In this document: piece by piece, positions 35,899-44,800 of the stretch | How the letters are laid out: every line of letters begins with the position of its first letter | Numbering within the stretch: position 1 is the stretch's first letter | Source: Crossiella cryophila | Lineage (GTDB): Bacteria; Actinomycetota; Actinomycetes; Mycobacteriales; Pseudonocardiaceae | Length of the DNA stretch: 64,000 nt | Direction of reading: 5' to 3' | NCBI RefSeq assembly: GCF_014204915.1 | Contig: NZ_JACHMH010000001.1 | Location: forward strand, 9,089,501 to 9,153,500 | Notes under the pieces: generated by a model | The model's database searches: none | What the model saw: only the letters and a program-made list of their open reading frames with translations | What the model was told of the DNA's origin: nothing | Made by a program: the position numbers and the translations under genes

Positions 35899-38292
35899 TC
35901 AGCAGGCGCCGAGGTCCTGCCACACCCCCCATTCGCCGGTGGTGCCGGGCTCCTCGCCCTTGGTCCACCACTTGGCCCGCCACTTCTTGCCCTTGTGCGA
36001 GACCTCGTTGCCCTGGGTGTAGGTCGAGCCCGCGCTCCAGGCCGCCACCGAGCAGGCCGGCGGCGGGGTGGTCGTGGTCGTGGTGCTGGTGGTCGTCCGG
36101 CTGGTGGTGGTGCTGGTCGTGGTGCCCGTGGTGGTGCTGGTCGTCGTCGTGGTGGTCGGGGTGCCGCCCGCGCCACGCGCGTGGTCCTGCTTGAGCCCGT
36201 AGGTCTTGCCGCCGAAGGTCAGCGTGAGGTTGGACGGGTTGGTGATCGGCAGGTAGTAGACGATCGCCACCTCCGCGCTCGCGCCCGGCGCCAGGCTCTG
36301 CCAGCTGGGCAGCTTCAACGAGATCCGGTGCAGATCGCCCTTGAGGCCACCGATGTTCGGTCCACTGTGGTCGGTCCGGGTCACCGCCAGGGTCCAGCCG
36401 GACTGCTGCTGGATGTTCGCGGGCGCCGAGGTGCCGTAGTCGAACTGGAGGTCGGCCCCGCCGGGGATGGTCACCGTGGAGTTGTTGGTGATCTTCGCCT
36501 TGGGGCTGATCGGGTAGTTGGCGTCGCCGACCGGGAACTGACCCAGATCCACTGACACGTCAAGGGTTTCCGCCGGGGTGGTGTGCTTGGCCTTGCGGTT
36601 GCCGTAGGCCGCGCCGGTGCGGAACTTGTCGTACATCGTGGTGGTCAGGGTCGACCCCATGAAGTACTCGTTCTTGGCGGTGTCCTTGGCGTAGTCGCCT
36701 GCCAGCTCCCAGATCATGATGCCGCCCAGCCCGCGGTCGAGCACGTACTGCGCCTTGGCCGCGATGGACTGTTCGTCCTCTGTGGACAGGAACACCTTCT
36801 TCTGCTCGTTCCACAGCCAGGGCGCGACCAGTCCGCTGTCGTAGTTGCGGACGTAGGTCCCGGTGATCGCGTCATCCGGATCGGTCGCCGGGGTCAGCCC
36901 GTACTGCGCGGCATAGCTGCCGAGCTTGCCGTCCTGGAGGTTCTTGGCGTGCCACAACGGGTTCGAGCCCGCCGGGATCTCCTTGTTCGCGGTGTCCAGG
37001 TCGTGCCAGATGTTGTCCGCGCCCACCGCGCCGTTGCCACACGGCGTGGTCGACCCGACCGAACCCCCGGTGCCTGCCGGACACTTGCTCTGGTCCGGCA
37101 ACGCCGCCTTGCCCCACAACCCGTTGGTGCCACCGCTCACGCCGCGCCAGCCGCGGGTGTAGTAGGGCACGCCGAGGTTGATCCGCCCGGCCTGCATGGC
37201 GCCGCGGAAGTAGTGGTACGACCAGTCCCCGTTGAGGTAACCGATCCCGCCGTACTGCGGTGTGCTGTAGACGTTGCCCGCGGCCAGTTCGGCGTCCTTG
37301 CCGTCGTCGAAGAGCGAGGCGTTGGGCCCGACGAAGTGGTTCCACGCGCCGTGCAGGTCATAGGACATCACGTTGACGTAGTCCAGGTACTGCAGGACCT
37401 GGTAGGTCTCCATGCCGCGCAGCATGTAGCCGGAGGAGGGCGCGGCCACGGTCAGCAGGTAGTACTTGCCGTCGGCGGCACTGGCCGCGTCCAGCTTCTC
37501 CCGCAGCGTCTTCATCAGCGCGTTGTACCCGGCCATCAGCTTGGCCCGGCGCGGGTTGGAGAAGGAGAAGTCCAGCGGGTTGCCCGAGTTCGGCATCGAG
37601 GTCGCGTACTCGTAGTCGATGTCCGCGCCGTTGAAACCGTAGCGGCGCACCAGATCCACCACCGAGTCGGCGAAGGTGTTGATCGTCGACTGGCTGTCGG
37701 TCATGGTGTAGAAGCCACCGCTGGCGACCCGGTTGCCGTTGTCGTCGATGAACCCGCCGGTCTCCGCCCAGCCCCCGATGGAGATGAGCGACTTCACGTC
37801 GGGGAACTGCTTCTTGTACTTGTTGAGCAGGTTGAAATGCCCCTTGTAGGGCAAGGACGGATCCATCTCCGCCCCCGCGACACCGGGCCATTCCATCCCG
37901 ATCGAGGGGTTGTTCGCCCCGGCGGCCCCGACCGATGCCTTGTTGTCCGCGCCGATGTGCGCGAAGGCGTAGTTGAGGTGGGTGACCTTGGTCCAGGGAA
38001 TGTCCTTGGCCAGGTAGGCGGGTTGCCCGTTCTTGCCGGTCCGCCAGCTGGTGAAGTAGCCGATGATCCGGCGCGGGTGATCGGCCCCCATTTTCTCCCG
38101 GCCTTCGGCGTCATAGGCCAGGCAGTAGGGCACGTTCACATTCGGCGTGCGGTAGAGCCCGTCAGGTCGACAGTCCTCGTTGGCCGCGGTGTCCGGCACC
38201 TCGGCCCGCGACTCCGGGCTCTGCCCCACGACGAAGATCAAACTGGCCAGCAAGGCAACCAGGGCAGCGAAAATCGGCACCTTCCTGATCAC
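35899..38292 (-). CDS. Secreted GH18 chitinase with Thr-rich linker and CBM5/12
   Basis: 797 aa. Signal peptide residues 1-30 (MIRKVPIFAALVALLASLIF). GH18 catalytic domain to about 570, with SISIGGW-like SLISIGGWAETG and the DxxDxDxE motif GADIDYEY (catalytic Glu228). Then a beta-sandwich domain (about 575-705), a Thr-rich linker (about 713-743) and a C-terminal CBM5/12 (746-797: AWSAGSTYTQGNEVSH, WRAKWWTKGEEPG). This is the plan of large Streptomyces chitinases that degrade crystalline chitin. GGAGG precedes ATG 38292. Two dre-like sites just upstream imply control by a DasR-type repressor that responds to phosphorylated glucosamine. Confidence 0.94.
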   Translation of the reverse strand: MIRKVPIFAALVALLASLIFVVGQSPESRAEVPDTAANEDCRPDGLYRTPNVNVPYCLAYDAEGREKMGADHPRRIIGYFTSWRTGKNGQPAYLAKDIPWTKVTHLNYAFAHIGADNKASVGAAGANNPSIGMEWPGVAGAEMDPSLPYKGHFNLLNKYKKQFPDVKSLISIGGWAETGGFIDDNGNRVASGGFYTMTDSQSTINTFADSVVDLVRRYGFNGADIDYEYATSMPNSGNPLDFSFSNPRRAKLMAGYNALMKTLREKLDAASAADGKYYLLTVAAPSSGYMLRGMETYQVLQYLDYVNVMSYDLHGAWNHFVGPNASLFDDGKDAELAAGNVYSTPQYGGIGYLNGDWSYHYFRGAMQAGRINLGVPYYTRGWRGVSGGTNGLWGKAALPDQSKCPAGTGGSVGSTTPCGNGAVGADNIWHDLDTANKEIPAGSNPLWHAKNLQDGKLGSYAAQYGLTPATDPDDAITGTYVRNYDSGLVAPWLWNEQKKVFLSTEDEQSIAAKAQYVLDRGLGGIMIWELAGDYAKDTAKNEYFMGSTLTTTMYDKFRTGAAYGNRKAKHTTPAETLDVSVDLGQFPVGDANYPISPKAKITNNSTVTIPGGADLQFDYGTSAPANIQQQSGWTLAVTRTDHSGPNIGGLKGDLHRISLKLPSWQSLAPGASAEVAIVYYLPITNPSNLTLTFGGKTYGLKQDHARGAGGTPTTTTTTSTTTGTTTSTTTSRTTTSTTTTTTPPPACSVAAWSAGSTYTQGNEVSHKGKKWRAKWWTKGEEPGTTGEWGVWQDLGAC

Positions 38293-38379
38293 GATTCACC
38301 TCCAGGTAAAGCGGCGGCGGAGGCGGCTGTGTGCGCGGGTGTGCGGGGTCACACAGTGGTGCAGGGTGCCCGAAAGGTA

Positions 38380-38395
38380 AGAGGTTTAGACCATG
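38380..38395. promoter_or_regulatory. dre-like DasR site (distal)
   Basis: AGAGGTTTAGACCATG, 12 of 16 positions as in the Streptomyces dre sequence ACTGGTCTAGACCACT recalled from the literature. It forms a pair with the next site, 23 bases away, which is the tandem-repeat arrangement of Streptomyces chitinase promoters. Confidence 0.6.
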
Positions 38396-38402
38396 GTCGT
38401 CA

Positions 38403-38418
38403 ATAGGTCTGGACCACT
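38403..38418. promoter_or_regulatory. dre-like DasR site (proximal pair member)
   Basis: ATAGGTCTGGACCACT, 13 of 16 positions as in ACTGGTCTAGACCACT. Read on the minus strand it contains TGGTCCAGACCT, like the chitinase-promoter direct repeat of Streptomyces. It lies about 111 bases upstream of the chitinase start, towards the convergent hypothetical gene end. Confidence 0.65.
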
Positions 38419-38528
38419 GGGGGTGGCGGGGGTGGTGGGCTGGGCTGGTTGGGGGTATGGGGGTGGGGCCGGTTGCCGGGTGGGTGCGCTCTCACGCGTA
38501 GTGGGCCGACGGCGTGGCCCAGAGCCGG

Positions 38529-39110
38529 TCAGGGCTGCGTCGACTGACCGGGCGGACGGGAGCCCGCCACCTGCTCCAGCCGCTTGGCCACTCCCAGCAG
38601 GAAGGCGAACTTCCGCCGGAACACACCGCCGTGGAACTGATATCCCCACTTCGCGCGCAACACCCCGTCGGTCACCTCGACAAGGCACGAGGTGACCGGC
38701 CGGCGCAGCATCCACCAGCGCAGATCCGTCTCGGTGAGTATCCGGACATCCCCACGCCAGACCTCAACCCGGCACCGGATTCGGTGATAGCGGATCTCGC
38801 AGTCCGGTAGGTGGCCGTAGCCGGGCAACTCCATCGAGACTTTGAAGGACTCCGCGGTGTCCCCGTCGGTATTGCGCACTTCGCGACAGCGGAAGCGATG
38901 GCCGCGATACACGCCGGAGAACCGGACGGTCTCGCGCTCCACGGAGACGAACTGCGAGACCTTGAACTTCCAGCCGTACTTCTTCGCCAGCCAGCGCAGG
39001 TGAAACCGGCGGAATGCCTCGGCCCGCATCCCGTGCACGAACAGCCAGGCGAGCGGGCCGAACACCGGAAGGACGCCATACAGCAGGACCGCCAACAAAC
39101 CCGGATCCAT
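38529..39110 (-). CDS. Hypothetical membrane-anchored protein, last gene of the YbaB/WXG100-like cassette
   Basis: 193 aa, no recognised family. Residues 3-28 form one hydrophobic helix (LAVLLYGVLPVFGPLAWLFV), so it is a membrane-anchored protein with a basic cytoplasmic domain. The domain has many Arg/Trp/Phe residues and beta-strand-like segments (VERETVRFSGVYRGHRFRC, EIRYHRIRCRVEVWRGDV). The ATG at 39110 overlaps the stop of the upstream gene by one base. It is therefore coupled to the 401-aa protein and could be its immunity or accessory partner (inference). Confidence 0.55.
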   Translation of the reverse strand: MDPGLLAVLLYGVLPVFGPLAWLFVHGMRAEAFRRFHLRWLAKKYGWKFKVSQFVSVERETVRFSGVYRGHRFRCREVRNTDGDTAESFKVSMELPGYGHLPDCEIRYHRIRCRVEVWRGDVRILTETDLRWWMLRRPVTSCLVEVTDGVLRAKWGYQFHGGVFRRKFAFLLGVAKRLEQVAGSRPPGQSTQP

Positions 39111-40315
39111 CAGAGATCAAGATCCCTTCGAGTCTTCTCCTCGTCCTGATCCGGCGCCAAGTTGTAGTTGTCCAGGGCCTTCTTACCGTCCTTGGCATAG
39201 CCCGCCGCCTTGCCGACGATCTTGCTCGGATCGACCTTGCCCACCGGCTTGCCCTCCGAGTCGAGCCCCGTCTTGACCTGGTCCATCCCGATGAGCTTCT
39301 TGCCCTGGTCCTTGAGCGACTCGCCGACCTTGTGGCCGAGACCGGCCCGCACCGCACCCAGGGTCGAGGTGCTGCTCTGCTCCAGCGTCGAGCGGAACTC
39401 CTCCCGGGTGAGGTCCCGTTTGGCGCTCTCCGGCAGCTTCTTGTTGACCTTGCCCGTGGCCTTGGCCAGCGCCGAGTCCTGGATGTCCTTCAGCGCCTTG
39501 CCGCCCTTGCCGGAGTCGCTCATGAACTCGTGGCCGATCCTGGAGGTCTTCAGCCAGCCTTGGAGCTTGGTGATCAGCTCCCTGATCTTGTTGATCAGTT
39601 TGCTGAGCCTGGTCACCTTCTGGGTGGTTTTCACCGTGGTGCTGGCGACCTTGTACGCGGTCACCCCGCTGGCCACGGCCGTGGAACCGCCGAGGGTGAT
39701 CGGCGCGGTGGCCAGTGCGGCCAGCCAGGTGATGATCAGCCACTCGATCAGGTCAGCCAGCAACCCCCGGATGAACTCCTCCACCACCTTCATGAGCATG
39801 CTGGAGATCTGGAGCAGGCCGCCGATGTCACCCGCCTTGTCAGCGGCACCGGCCACTCCCTCAAGGAACCTGGACATCCGTGTCCGCGCGGCGTCAGCGG
39901 CGGCACCCTGCCAGTCCTTGAGGTCCTCCTTCAGGGTGGCGCTCAACTCCTTGCCGAAGGCCACGATCTCCTTGCCCAGGTCGCCGAAGCCCTGCGCGGA
40001 CTTCGCCAGCGCCTCCGAATTGCCGGAGACGAGCTGGATGGCCTGTTTCAGCGGCGTGCAGATGTTCATCAGGAAGCCCAGGCCCTGGTTGATCAACCAC
40101 CCGAGTGGGTCGGCGGCCGCGCTCACCGCGGTGCCGACGCAGGAGCTGACCAGGCTCGTGGCGTCAGCGGCGACCGCGGAGACCTCGAGGCCGACCGTGA
40201 CGGCGTCCTTGTTGAAGTCGAGCTTGTTGACCTTGTCCGCGAGCTTGACCGCGCTGCCAAGGCCCGCGGGCAGGTTCGGGGCGACAGTGCCCTCCCAGTA
40301 GCCGGGGGTGCTCAT
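39110..40315 (-). CDS. WXG100/type VII secretion-associated large protein, possible toxin carrier
   Basis: 401 aa. The N-terminal 180 residues are helical, with GYWEGTVAPN, AADPLGWLINQGLGFLMNI and a DWQGAAADAARTRM segment resembling the W-x-G turn of WXG100/LXG substrates. A membrane-like segment follows near 200-225 (LIEWLIITWLAALATAPITLGG). The C-terminal 150 residues are Lys/Gly-rich and hydrophilic, like a variable effector domain. ATG 40315 overlaps the upstream small gene by 4 bases. I recognise no enzymatic motif in the C-terminus. Likely role: polymorphic toxin or secretion substrate (inference). Confidence 0.6.
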   Translation of the reverse strand: MSTPGYWEGTVAPNLPAGLGSAVKLADKVNKLDFNKDAVTVGLEVSAVAADATSLVSSCVGTAVSAAADPLGWLINQGLGFLMNICTPLKQAIQLVSGNSEALAKSAQGFGDLGKEIVAFGKELSATLKEDLKDWQGAAADAARTRMSRFLEGVAGAADKAGDIGGLLQISSMLMKVVEEFIRGLLADLIEWLIITWLAALATAPITLGGSTAVASGVTAYKVASTTVKTTQKVTRLSKLINKIRELITKLQGWLKTSRIGHEFMSDSGKGGKALKDIQDSALAKATGKVNKKLPESAKRDLTREEFRSTLEQSSTSTLGAVRAGLGHKVGESLKDQGKKLIGMDQVKTGLDSEGKPVGKVDPSKIVGKAAGYAKDGKKALDNYNLAPDQDEEKTRRDLDL

Positions 40316-40638
40316 TTCGACCCTCCCAGCCTCGACTTGAGTTGCCTGGCCGTCTGCTGGGCCGACTCGTCGGCCTCGCGATACGCCGCGGCGGACTCGC
40401 CGAGCCGCTCGCCCGCGTGCCCGGTGCCCTCAGCCATCCGGTTCAGGAAGTCCCGAAAGTCCGCCAACAGCGACCGGTACTCGCCGACGACCAGCTGTCC
40501 GATCAGCCCCCAGGCATCGTCGGGCACCTCCGCGGCGGACAACTTGCCCCTCATACCGTCAGCCTTGCCAGCCAGCCCCTTGACCTTCCCCGCGCAACTG
40601 TCGATCGAGGCCGGATTCGTCTTCAGCTTCCCGCTCAT
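40312..40638 (-). CDS. WXG100-like small helical protein
   Basis: 108 aa, two predicted helices joined by DDAWGLIGQLVVGEY (W-x-L rather than the canonical W-x-G), with an Ala/Ser-rich C-terminal helix. This size and pattern match ESX/type VII secretion targets or chaperone partners such as DUF6507-like proteins. It overlaps the stop of the YbaB-like gene and the start of the 401-aa protein, so the three are cotranscribed. Confidence 0.65.
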   Translation of the reverse strand: MSGKLKTNPASIDSCAGKVKGLAGKADGMRGKLSAAEVPDDAWGLIGQLVVGEYRSLLADFRDFLNRMAEGTGHAGERLGESAAAYREADESAQQTARQLKSRLGGSK

Positions 40639-41195
40639 CAGTGATCCTCCCCGTCATACAGCTTCCGGAGAAACTCCTCCCCCTGACTGACCGGCGGCGG
40701 CGGAGCCTGCGCCCGCGAAGCCCCAGGCTTGTCACTGAGGAACTCCCGCTCCGCGAAGTCCTCCTCCTCGGCAGCACGCCGGACCGGCGGCGCGGAAGTG
40801 CTCGCGCGCAACTGCTCGACCGGAACACCCAGCATCTCCGCCTGCGTCTCCAGCACCTGATCCAGCACATTCAGGTCATCGCCCACATACCGCTGGACGG
40901 TTTCCGCCTGGCGGCGGGCGCCCTCGGCCACGGCGGTCTGGATGGTGGCCAAAACCATCGCGGCCAGTGCCTGTGGCGGGCGGCGGAGGGCTTCCTCGGT
41001 GAACTGGAGGTTCTTGATCGCGCCGCCGGGGCCCGCGGTGACCGTGACCGAGCGGTCGGGGGCGGTGGCGGTGACCTCTACGGCGGCTATTTCCTCGCGC
41101 ATGCCGTCGTAGGCGGCCAGTCTTTGTTCGGCTTTGCGGCCCTGTTCCTGGAACCGCTCGAACTCGGCCACCAGGTTGTCGAATTCGGTCGACAT
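40638..41195 (-). CDS. YbaB/EbfC-family protein
   Basis: 185 aa. Residues 1-105 match YbaB/EbfC (FERFQEQGRKAEQRLAAYDG, ITV-like strands VEVTATAPDRSVTVTAGPGG, IKNLQFTEEALRRPPQALAAMVLATIQTAV). The C-terminal 80 residues form an acidic, Pro-rich tail. YbaB-like proteins stand first in many actinobacterial WXG100/toxin cassettes, unlike the recR-linked nucleoid protein. First gene of a four-gene overlapping operon running to 38529. Confidence 0.8.
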   Translation of the reverse strand: MSTEFDNLVAEFERFQEQGRKAEQRLAAYDGMREEIAAVEVTATAPDRSVTVTAGPGGAIKNLQFTEEALRRPPQALAAMVLATIQTAVAEGARRQAETVQRYVGDDLNVLDQVLETQAEMLGVPVEQLRASTSAPPVRRAAEEEDFAEREFLSDKPGASRAQAPPPPVSQGEEFLRKLYDGEDH

Positions 41196-41319
41196 GTGTG
41201 TTCCCCCTGCGCTCGCCCGTGTGTGCAGTCGCCCCCCAGCGCTGTTCGGAACGTAGCAGGAGTGATTGGCGGGTGTGGTGGGAACCGTGTTGATTTACCT
41301 CGGGCGGGCGAGGGGTGGA

Positions 41320-42354
41320 TCAGGCCGCTTTGGGGTTCTCGCCCAGCTTGGTCCAGTGGGTCAGGGCGGGCTCGATGGCACAGTCCACTTCGGAGTCCGT
41401 GGTCAGCCAGGCGGTGGCGCACAGGGCTCTGGCGCCGTCCACCAGGTTGGCGGGGTCGGTGGTGGTGAGGTGGAGTTCGCCGTGGTCGACGCGGGCGGTC
41501 CAGGTTCCACAGTGGACGGTGGTGTCGGTGGTGATCAGTTCGGCGTGCGGGTGCAGCAGGCCGCGGAGGTCGGCGGCCAGGTAGGTGGGGCGGTGCTGTG
41601 GCGGGGCGGTGGCGAGGGCGCGGACGGTGGTGACGCCGGTGAGGACCAGCAGGCTGTCCAGGCCGCTGGCGTTGGCGCCCTCGATGTCGGTGATCAGGCC
41701 GTCGCCGACGACCAGGTGCGGGCCTTCACTGCGGCGGATGGACTCGGCGAAGATGGCCTGTTGCGGTTTGCCGGCGACCAGGGGGTCCTTGCCGGTGGCC
41801 AGGCGGACGGCGGTGGCCAGGGCGCCGTTGCCGGGGGCGATGCCGCCCTCCCTTGGCACCGCGAGGTCCATGTTGGACACGATCCACGGGATGCCGGTGG
41901 CCACCGCGTAGGAGGCCTCGGCGAGCTGGCGCCAGTCCACATCCGGGGCGAAGCCCTGGACCACCGCGGCCGGGTTGTCGGTGGCCGAGCGGACCGGGTG
42001 CAGGCCCACCTCGGTGACCGCGATCTCCAGCGACGGACCGCCGACGATCAGCACCGGGGAGCCGGGTGGGACCTGGCCCGCGGCCAGCGTGGCCGCGGCC
42101 TGGGCGGAGGTGACCACCTCGTCGGGTTCGACCGGCAGGCCGAAACCGCTGATCAGGGTGGCCACCTCGGCCGGGGTGCGGCTGGCGTTGTTGGTGACGA
42201 ACAGGGTCCGCAGGGCGTGGCGGCGCGCCTCGGTGAGGGCCCCGGCGGCGTGTTCGACCGCGACCGAGCCGCGGTAGACCACGCCGTCCAGGTCCAGCAG
42301 TGCGGTGCGGTAGCGCTCGACCAGGGGCGTCGCGCTGCCTCGCAGGACCCGCAT
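41320..42354 (-). CDS. HAD-IIA family hydrolase (NagD-like phosphatase)
   Basis: 344 aa. HAD motif I is LLDLDGVVYRGS, motif II FVTNNASRTPAEVA, motif III near AGKPQQAIF (conserved Lys), motif IV VGDGLITDIEGANASG. The C2-type cap fits NagD/4-nitrophenylphosphatase/glycerol-3-phosphate phosphatase relatives. The C-terminal 75 residues extend beyond the HAD fold. ATG 42354 lies 5 bases after the aminotransferase stop, so the pair is an operon. Substrate not predictable. Confidence 0.88.
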   Translation of the reverse strand: MRVLRGSATPLVERYRTALLDLDGVVYRGSVAVEHAAGALTEARRHALRTLFVTNNASRTPAEVATLISGFGLPVEPDEVVTSAQAAATLAAGQVPPGSPVLIVGGPSLEIAVTEVGLHPVRSATDNPAAVVQGFAPDVDWRQLAEASYAVATGIPWIVSNMDLAVPREGGIAPGNGALATAVRLATGKDPLVAGKPQQAIFAESIRRSEGPHLVVGDGLITDIEGANASGLDSLLVLTGVTTVRALATAPPQHRPTYLAADLRGLLHPHAELITTDTTVHCGTWTARVDHGELHLTTTDPANLVDGARALCATAWLTTDSEVDCAIEPALTHWTKLGENPKAA

Positions 42355-42359
42355 CGCCG

Positions 42360-43412
42360 TCAGCCCGGGAAGGTGCGGGCCGCGGCGAGCATCGCCTCGT
42401 TCTCCTCCGGCGTGCCGATGGTGACCCGCACGCCGTCCCCGGCGAAGCAGCGCAGCACCACCTTCTGCTCGACGCAGTGCTCGTTGAACGCGGCCGCGCG
42501 CTCGCCCAGCGGCAGCCAGACGAAGTTGGCCTGCGACTCCGGCACCTCGAAGCCGATCTTGATCAGCTCCTCGCGGACCCGGTCGCGTTCGGCCGAGATG
42601 AGCCGGCAACGCGCCATCAGCTCGTCCTCGACATCCAGCGAGGCGAGGGCGGCCGCGTGCGCGAACCGGTTGACGGAGAAGGGAATGGCCACCTTGCGCA
42701 CGCCACCGGCGACCTCCGGCGAGGCCACGCAGTACCCGACCCTGGACCCGGCCAGCCCGTAGGCCTTGGAGAAGGTGCGCAGCACGGCCACGTTCTGCCT
42801 GCCGCGGGCCAGTTCCAGGCCGTCCGGCACGTCGGGGTCGGTGACGAACTCGCGGTACGCCTCGTCCAGCACCACCAGCACGTCCTCGGGCACCCGGTCC
42901 AGGAAGTCCACCAGCTCGGCGGTGCGCAGCGCGGTGCCGGTCGGGTTGAGCGGGTTGCTCACGAAGATCAGCTTGGTCCGCTCGTTGATCGCTTCCAGGC
43001 TGGCGGCCAGGTCGTGCCGGTGCCCGGCGGCCAGCGGCACGGTGTGCCGGACCGCGCCGACCACCTGGGTGACGATCGGGTACGCCTCGAAGGAGCGCCA
43101 GGCGAAGAGCACCTCGTCCTGCGCCGTGCACAGCGCCTGCACCAGCTGCTGGCACAGCGCCACCGAGCCGCAGCCGATCGCGACCTGGGAAGGGTCGACC
43201 CCGGTGATCGCGGCCACCCGCCGCACCAGGTCGTCACTGCCCATCGCCGGGTACCGGTGCACCGAGGCGGCGGCCTCGGCGACCGCGTTCACGATCGCGG
43301 CTGGCGGCGGATAGGAGACCTCGTTGCTGGCCAGGTTGATCGCCCCGGCGATCTTCCGGCCGGGTACGTAGTCGGGCATGGCGGCAAGGTCGGCTCTGAC
43401 TCGCACGGGCAT
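42360..43412 (-). CDS. pat: Histidinol-phosphate/aromatic aminotransferase (class I/II PLP enzyme)
   Basis: 350-aa PLP-dependent aminotransferase. The lysine-containing loop is TFSKAYGLAGSRVGY, with NPLNPTG and VVLDEAYREFV upstream, and RVTIGTPEENEA at the C-terminus. Similar to HisC and to the phenylalanine/aromatic aminotransferase Pat of corynebacteria and mycobacteria. hisC would normally lie in a his operon, so Pat-like function is favoured but uncertain. ATG 43412 is divergent from the ABC importer operon across 188 bases. Confidence 0.85.
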   Translation of the reverse strand: MPVRVRADLAAMPDYVPGRKIAGAINLASNEVSYPPPAAIVNAVAEAAASVHRYPAMGSDDLVRRVAAITGVDPSQVAIGCGSVALCQQLVQALCTAQDEVLFAWRSFEAYPIVTQVVGAVRHTVPLAAGHRHDLAASLEAINERTKLIFVSNPLNPTGTALRTAELVDFLDRVPEDVLVVLDEAYREFVTDPDVPDGLELARGRQNVAVLRTFSKAYGLAGSRVGYCVASPEVAGGVRKVAIPFSVNRFAHAAALASLDVEDELMARCRLISAERDRVREELIKIGFEVPESQANFVWLPLGERAAAFNEHCVEQKVVLRCFAGDGVRVTIGTPEENEAMLAAARTFPG

Positions 43413-43531
43413 GTCCGCATCCTTACATCGCTGACCAGGCAGAAGGAATAGCGCGTAGGTCGCCCGAAGCAGTGCTTGCTGCGTTCCGCGTCACAGTGCG
43501 TCGATAAACGAACACTTCGCGGTGAACCGGC

Positions 43532-43558
43532 GGGAACTGAATCCGGTCGCGGCCCGAC
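43532..43558 (+). promoter_or_regulatory. SigC-type promoter of the ABC importer operon: GGGAAC-N17-CGAC
   Basis: GGGAAC at 43532-43537, exactly 17 bases, CGAC at 43555-43558, 43 bases before the substrate-binding protein ATG. The same boxes with the same spacer occur before the P450 and the zinc-finger gene. The spacing is that of an ECF sigma promoter. Confidence 0.75.
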
Positions 43559-43600
43559 TATCACCATCGAGAGCCGATGCCGCACCTCCAGGAGTCACGC

Positions 43601-44800
43601 ATGCCCCGCTTGTCCCTCGCGCTGGCCGCCACCAGCCTGTTGCTACTGGGCGCCTGCGCGGGCGCCCCGGCGGCCGAGCCAGGGGACGCGGGGTGTGCGC
43701 GGAACTACGAGGCCGGGCGGGACTACTTCCCGGACAAGGTGAGCGCAGAGGTCTCCACCCAGTGGCAGGTGCAGTACCGGCAGCACTACAAGCTGCTCAA
43801 GGTCAACGCCGGGCCGAAGACCAGCCTGGAGCAGAACGACACCGCGCCGCGCAGCTACGTGCTCTACCAGTGCGGCACGCCGAAACCCGAGCTGACCGGG
43901 GAACTCGCCGGGGCCACCGCGATCAGGGTGCCGGTGCGCAAGGCCATCGACAACCCGGCCACCCTGCTCGGCGCCTTCGAGGTGCTCGCGCCGGAGGTGC
44001 TGGCCGGGTACGGCGAATTCCCGAACACCGACACCGCGCCGACCCACCTGCCGCAGGTCAACAGGCGGATCGTGGACAAGACCGCGATCGGGGTGGGGCA
44101 CGGCGACAAGCTGGACACCGAGCGGGTGCTCAACCTCGGGCCGGAGGTCATGTTCGCCGCCAGCGGGGACAAGGCGCGCTTCGACAAGCTCGGCCAGGGC
44201 GGGGTCGGCGTGGTCTTCTACGACCCGTTCAACGAGCCGCCGCTGGGCAGCGCGGAGGCGGTGAAGTTCCTGTCCCTGTTCACCAACAGCGAGGCCAAGG
44301 CCACCGCGCACTACACCGGGGTGCGGACCCGCTACCGCGAGCTGACCGCGAAAGCCACTGCCGCGCAAGGGAAACCCTCGGTGCTGGTGGGCATCAACGG
44401 GCACGGCCGGGACTTCCTCACCCCGCAGCACGACTACCTGGAGCCCACCCTGGTCCGCGACGCGGGCGGACGCACCGTGTTCGACCTGCCAGGCAAGGTC
44501 CTGCAACGGGTGCCGATGGAGACCATGATCGAGCAGGGCGCGAGCGCGGAGTTCTGGTTCCGGCCGGACTTCGTCGGCAAGGGCATGACCGTCAAGAAGA
44601 TCCTGGAGGCCGAACCTCGGCTGAGCAGGATCACCGCGCTGACCAGCGGTAAGGGCATCGACCGGGCCGATCCGCGGGTGTACGCGGCCGCGGGCCTGGT
44701 CAACCCGGACAAGCTGCTGGCCGACCTGGTCAGCGTGCTGCACCCGGAGGTCCAGCCCGGTCACCAGCTGGCCTTCCTCCGCCGGATCGAGGCCGGCTGA
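43601..44800 (+). CDS. Metallophore-type ABC transporter substrate-binding lipoprotein
   Basis: 399 aa from ATG 43601 (AGGAG 7 bases upstream). Lipobox LLGAC with Cys19. The mature protein has the periplasmic-binding-protein type 2/TroA-like fold of Fe(III)-siderophore and cobalamin binding proteins (ATAIRVPVRKAIDNPATLLGAFEVL, VGVVFYDPFNEPPLGSAEAVKF). It begins a three-gene importer operon and probably delivers a metallophore complex. Its promoter matches those of the isonitrile synthase/P450 operon and the exporter operon, so an isonitrile metal complex is the suggested ligand (inference). Confidence 0.88.
   Translation: MPRLSLALAATSLLLLGACAGAPAAEPGDAGCARNYEAGRDYFPDKVSAEVSTQWQVQYRQHYKLLKVNAGPKTSLEQNDTAPRSYVLYQCGTPKPELTGELAGATAIRVPVRKAIDNPATLLGAFEVLAPEVLAGYGEFPNTDTAPTHLPQVNRRIVDKTAIGVGHGDKLDTERVLNLGPEVMFAASGDKARFDKLGQGGVGVVFYDPFNEPPLGSAEAVKFLSLFTNSEAKATAHYTGVRTRYRELTAKATAAQGKPSVLVGINGHGRDFLTPQHDYLEPTLVRDAGGRTVFDLPGKVLQRVPMETMIEQGASAEFWFRPDFVGKGMTVKKILEAEPRLSRITALTSGKGIDRADPRVYAAAGLVNPDKLLADLVSVLHPEVQPGHQLAFLRRIEAG

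Noticed and set aside
42360-43412. hisC of a histidine operon.
   Set aside because: No other his genes nearby; an aromatic/Pat-type role is as likely, so no firm hisC call is made.
43413-43600. A cobalamin riboswitch or iron box before the ABC importer.
   Set aside because: The space is only 188 bases and I see neither a B12-box nor an iron-box-like palindrome; a clear ECF promoter is there instead.
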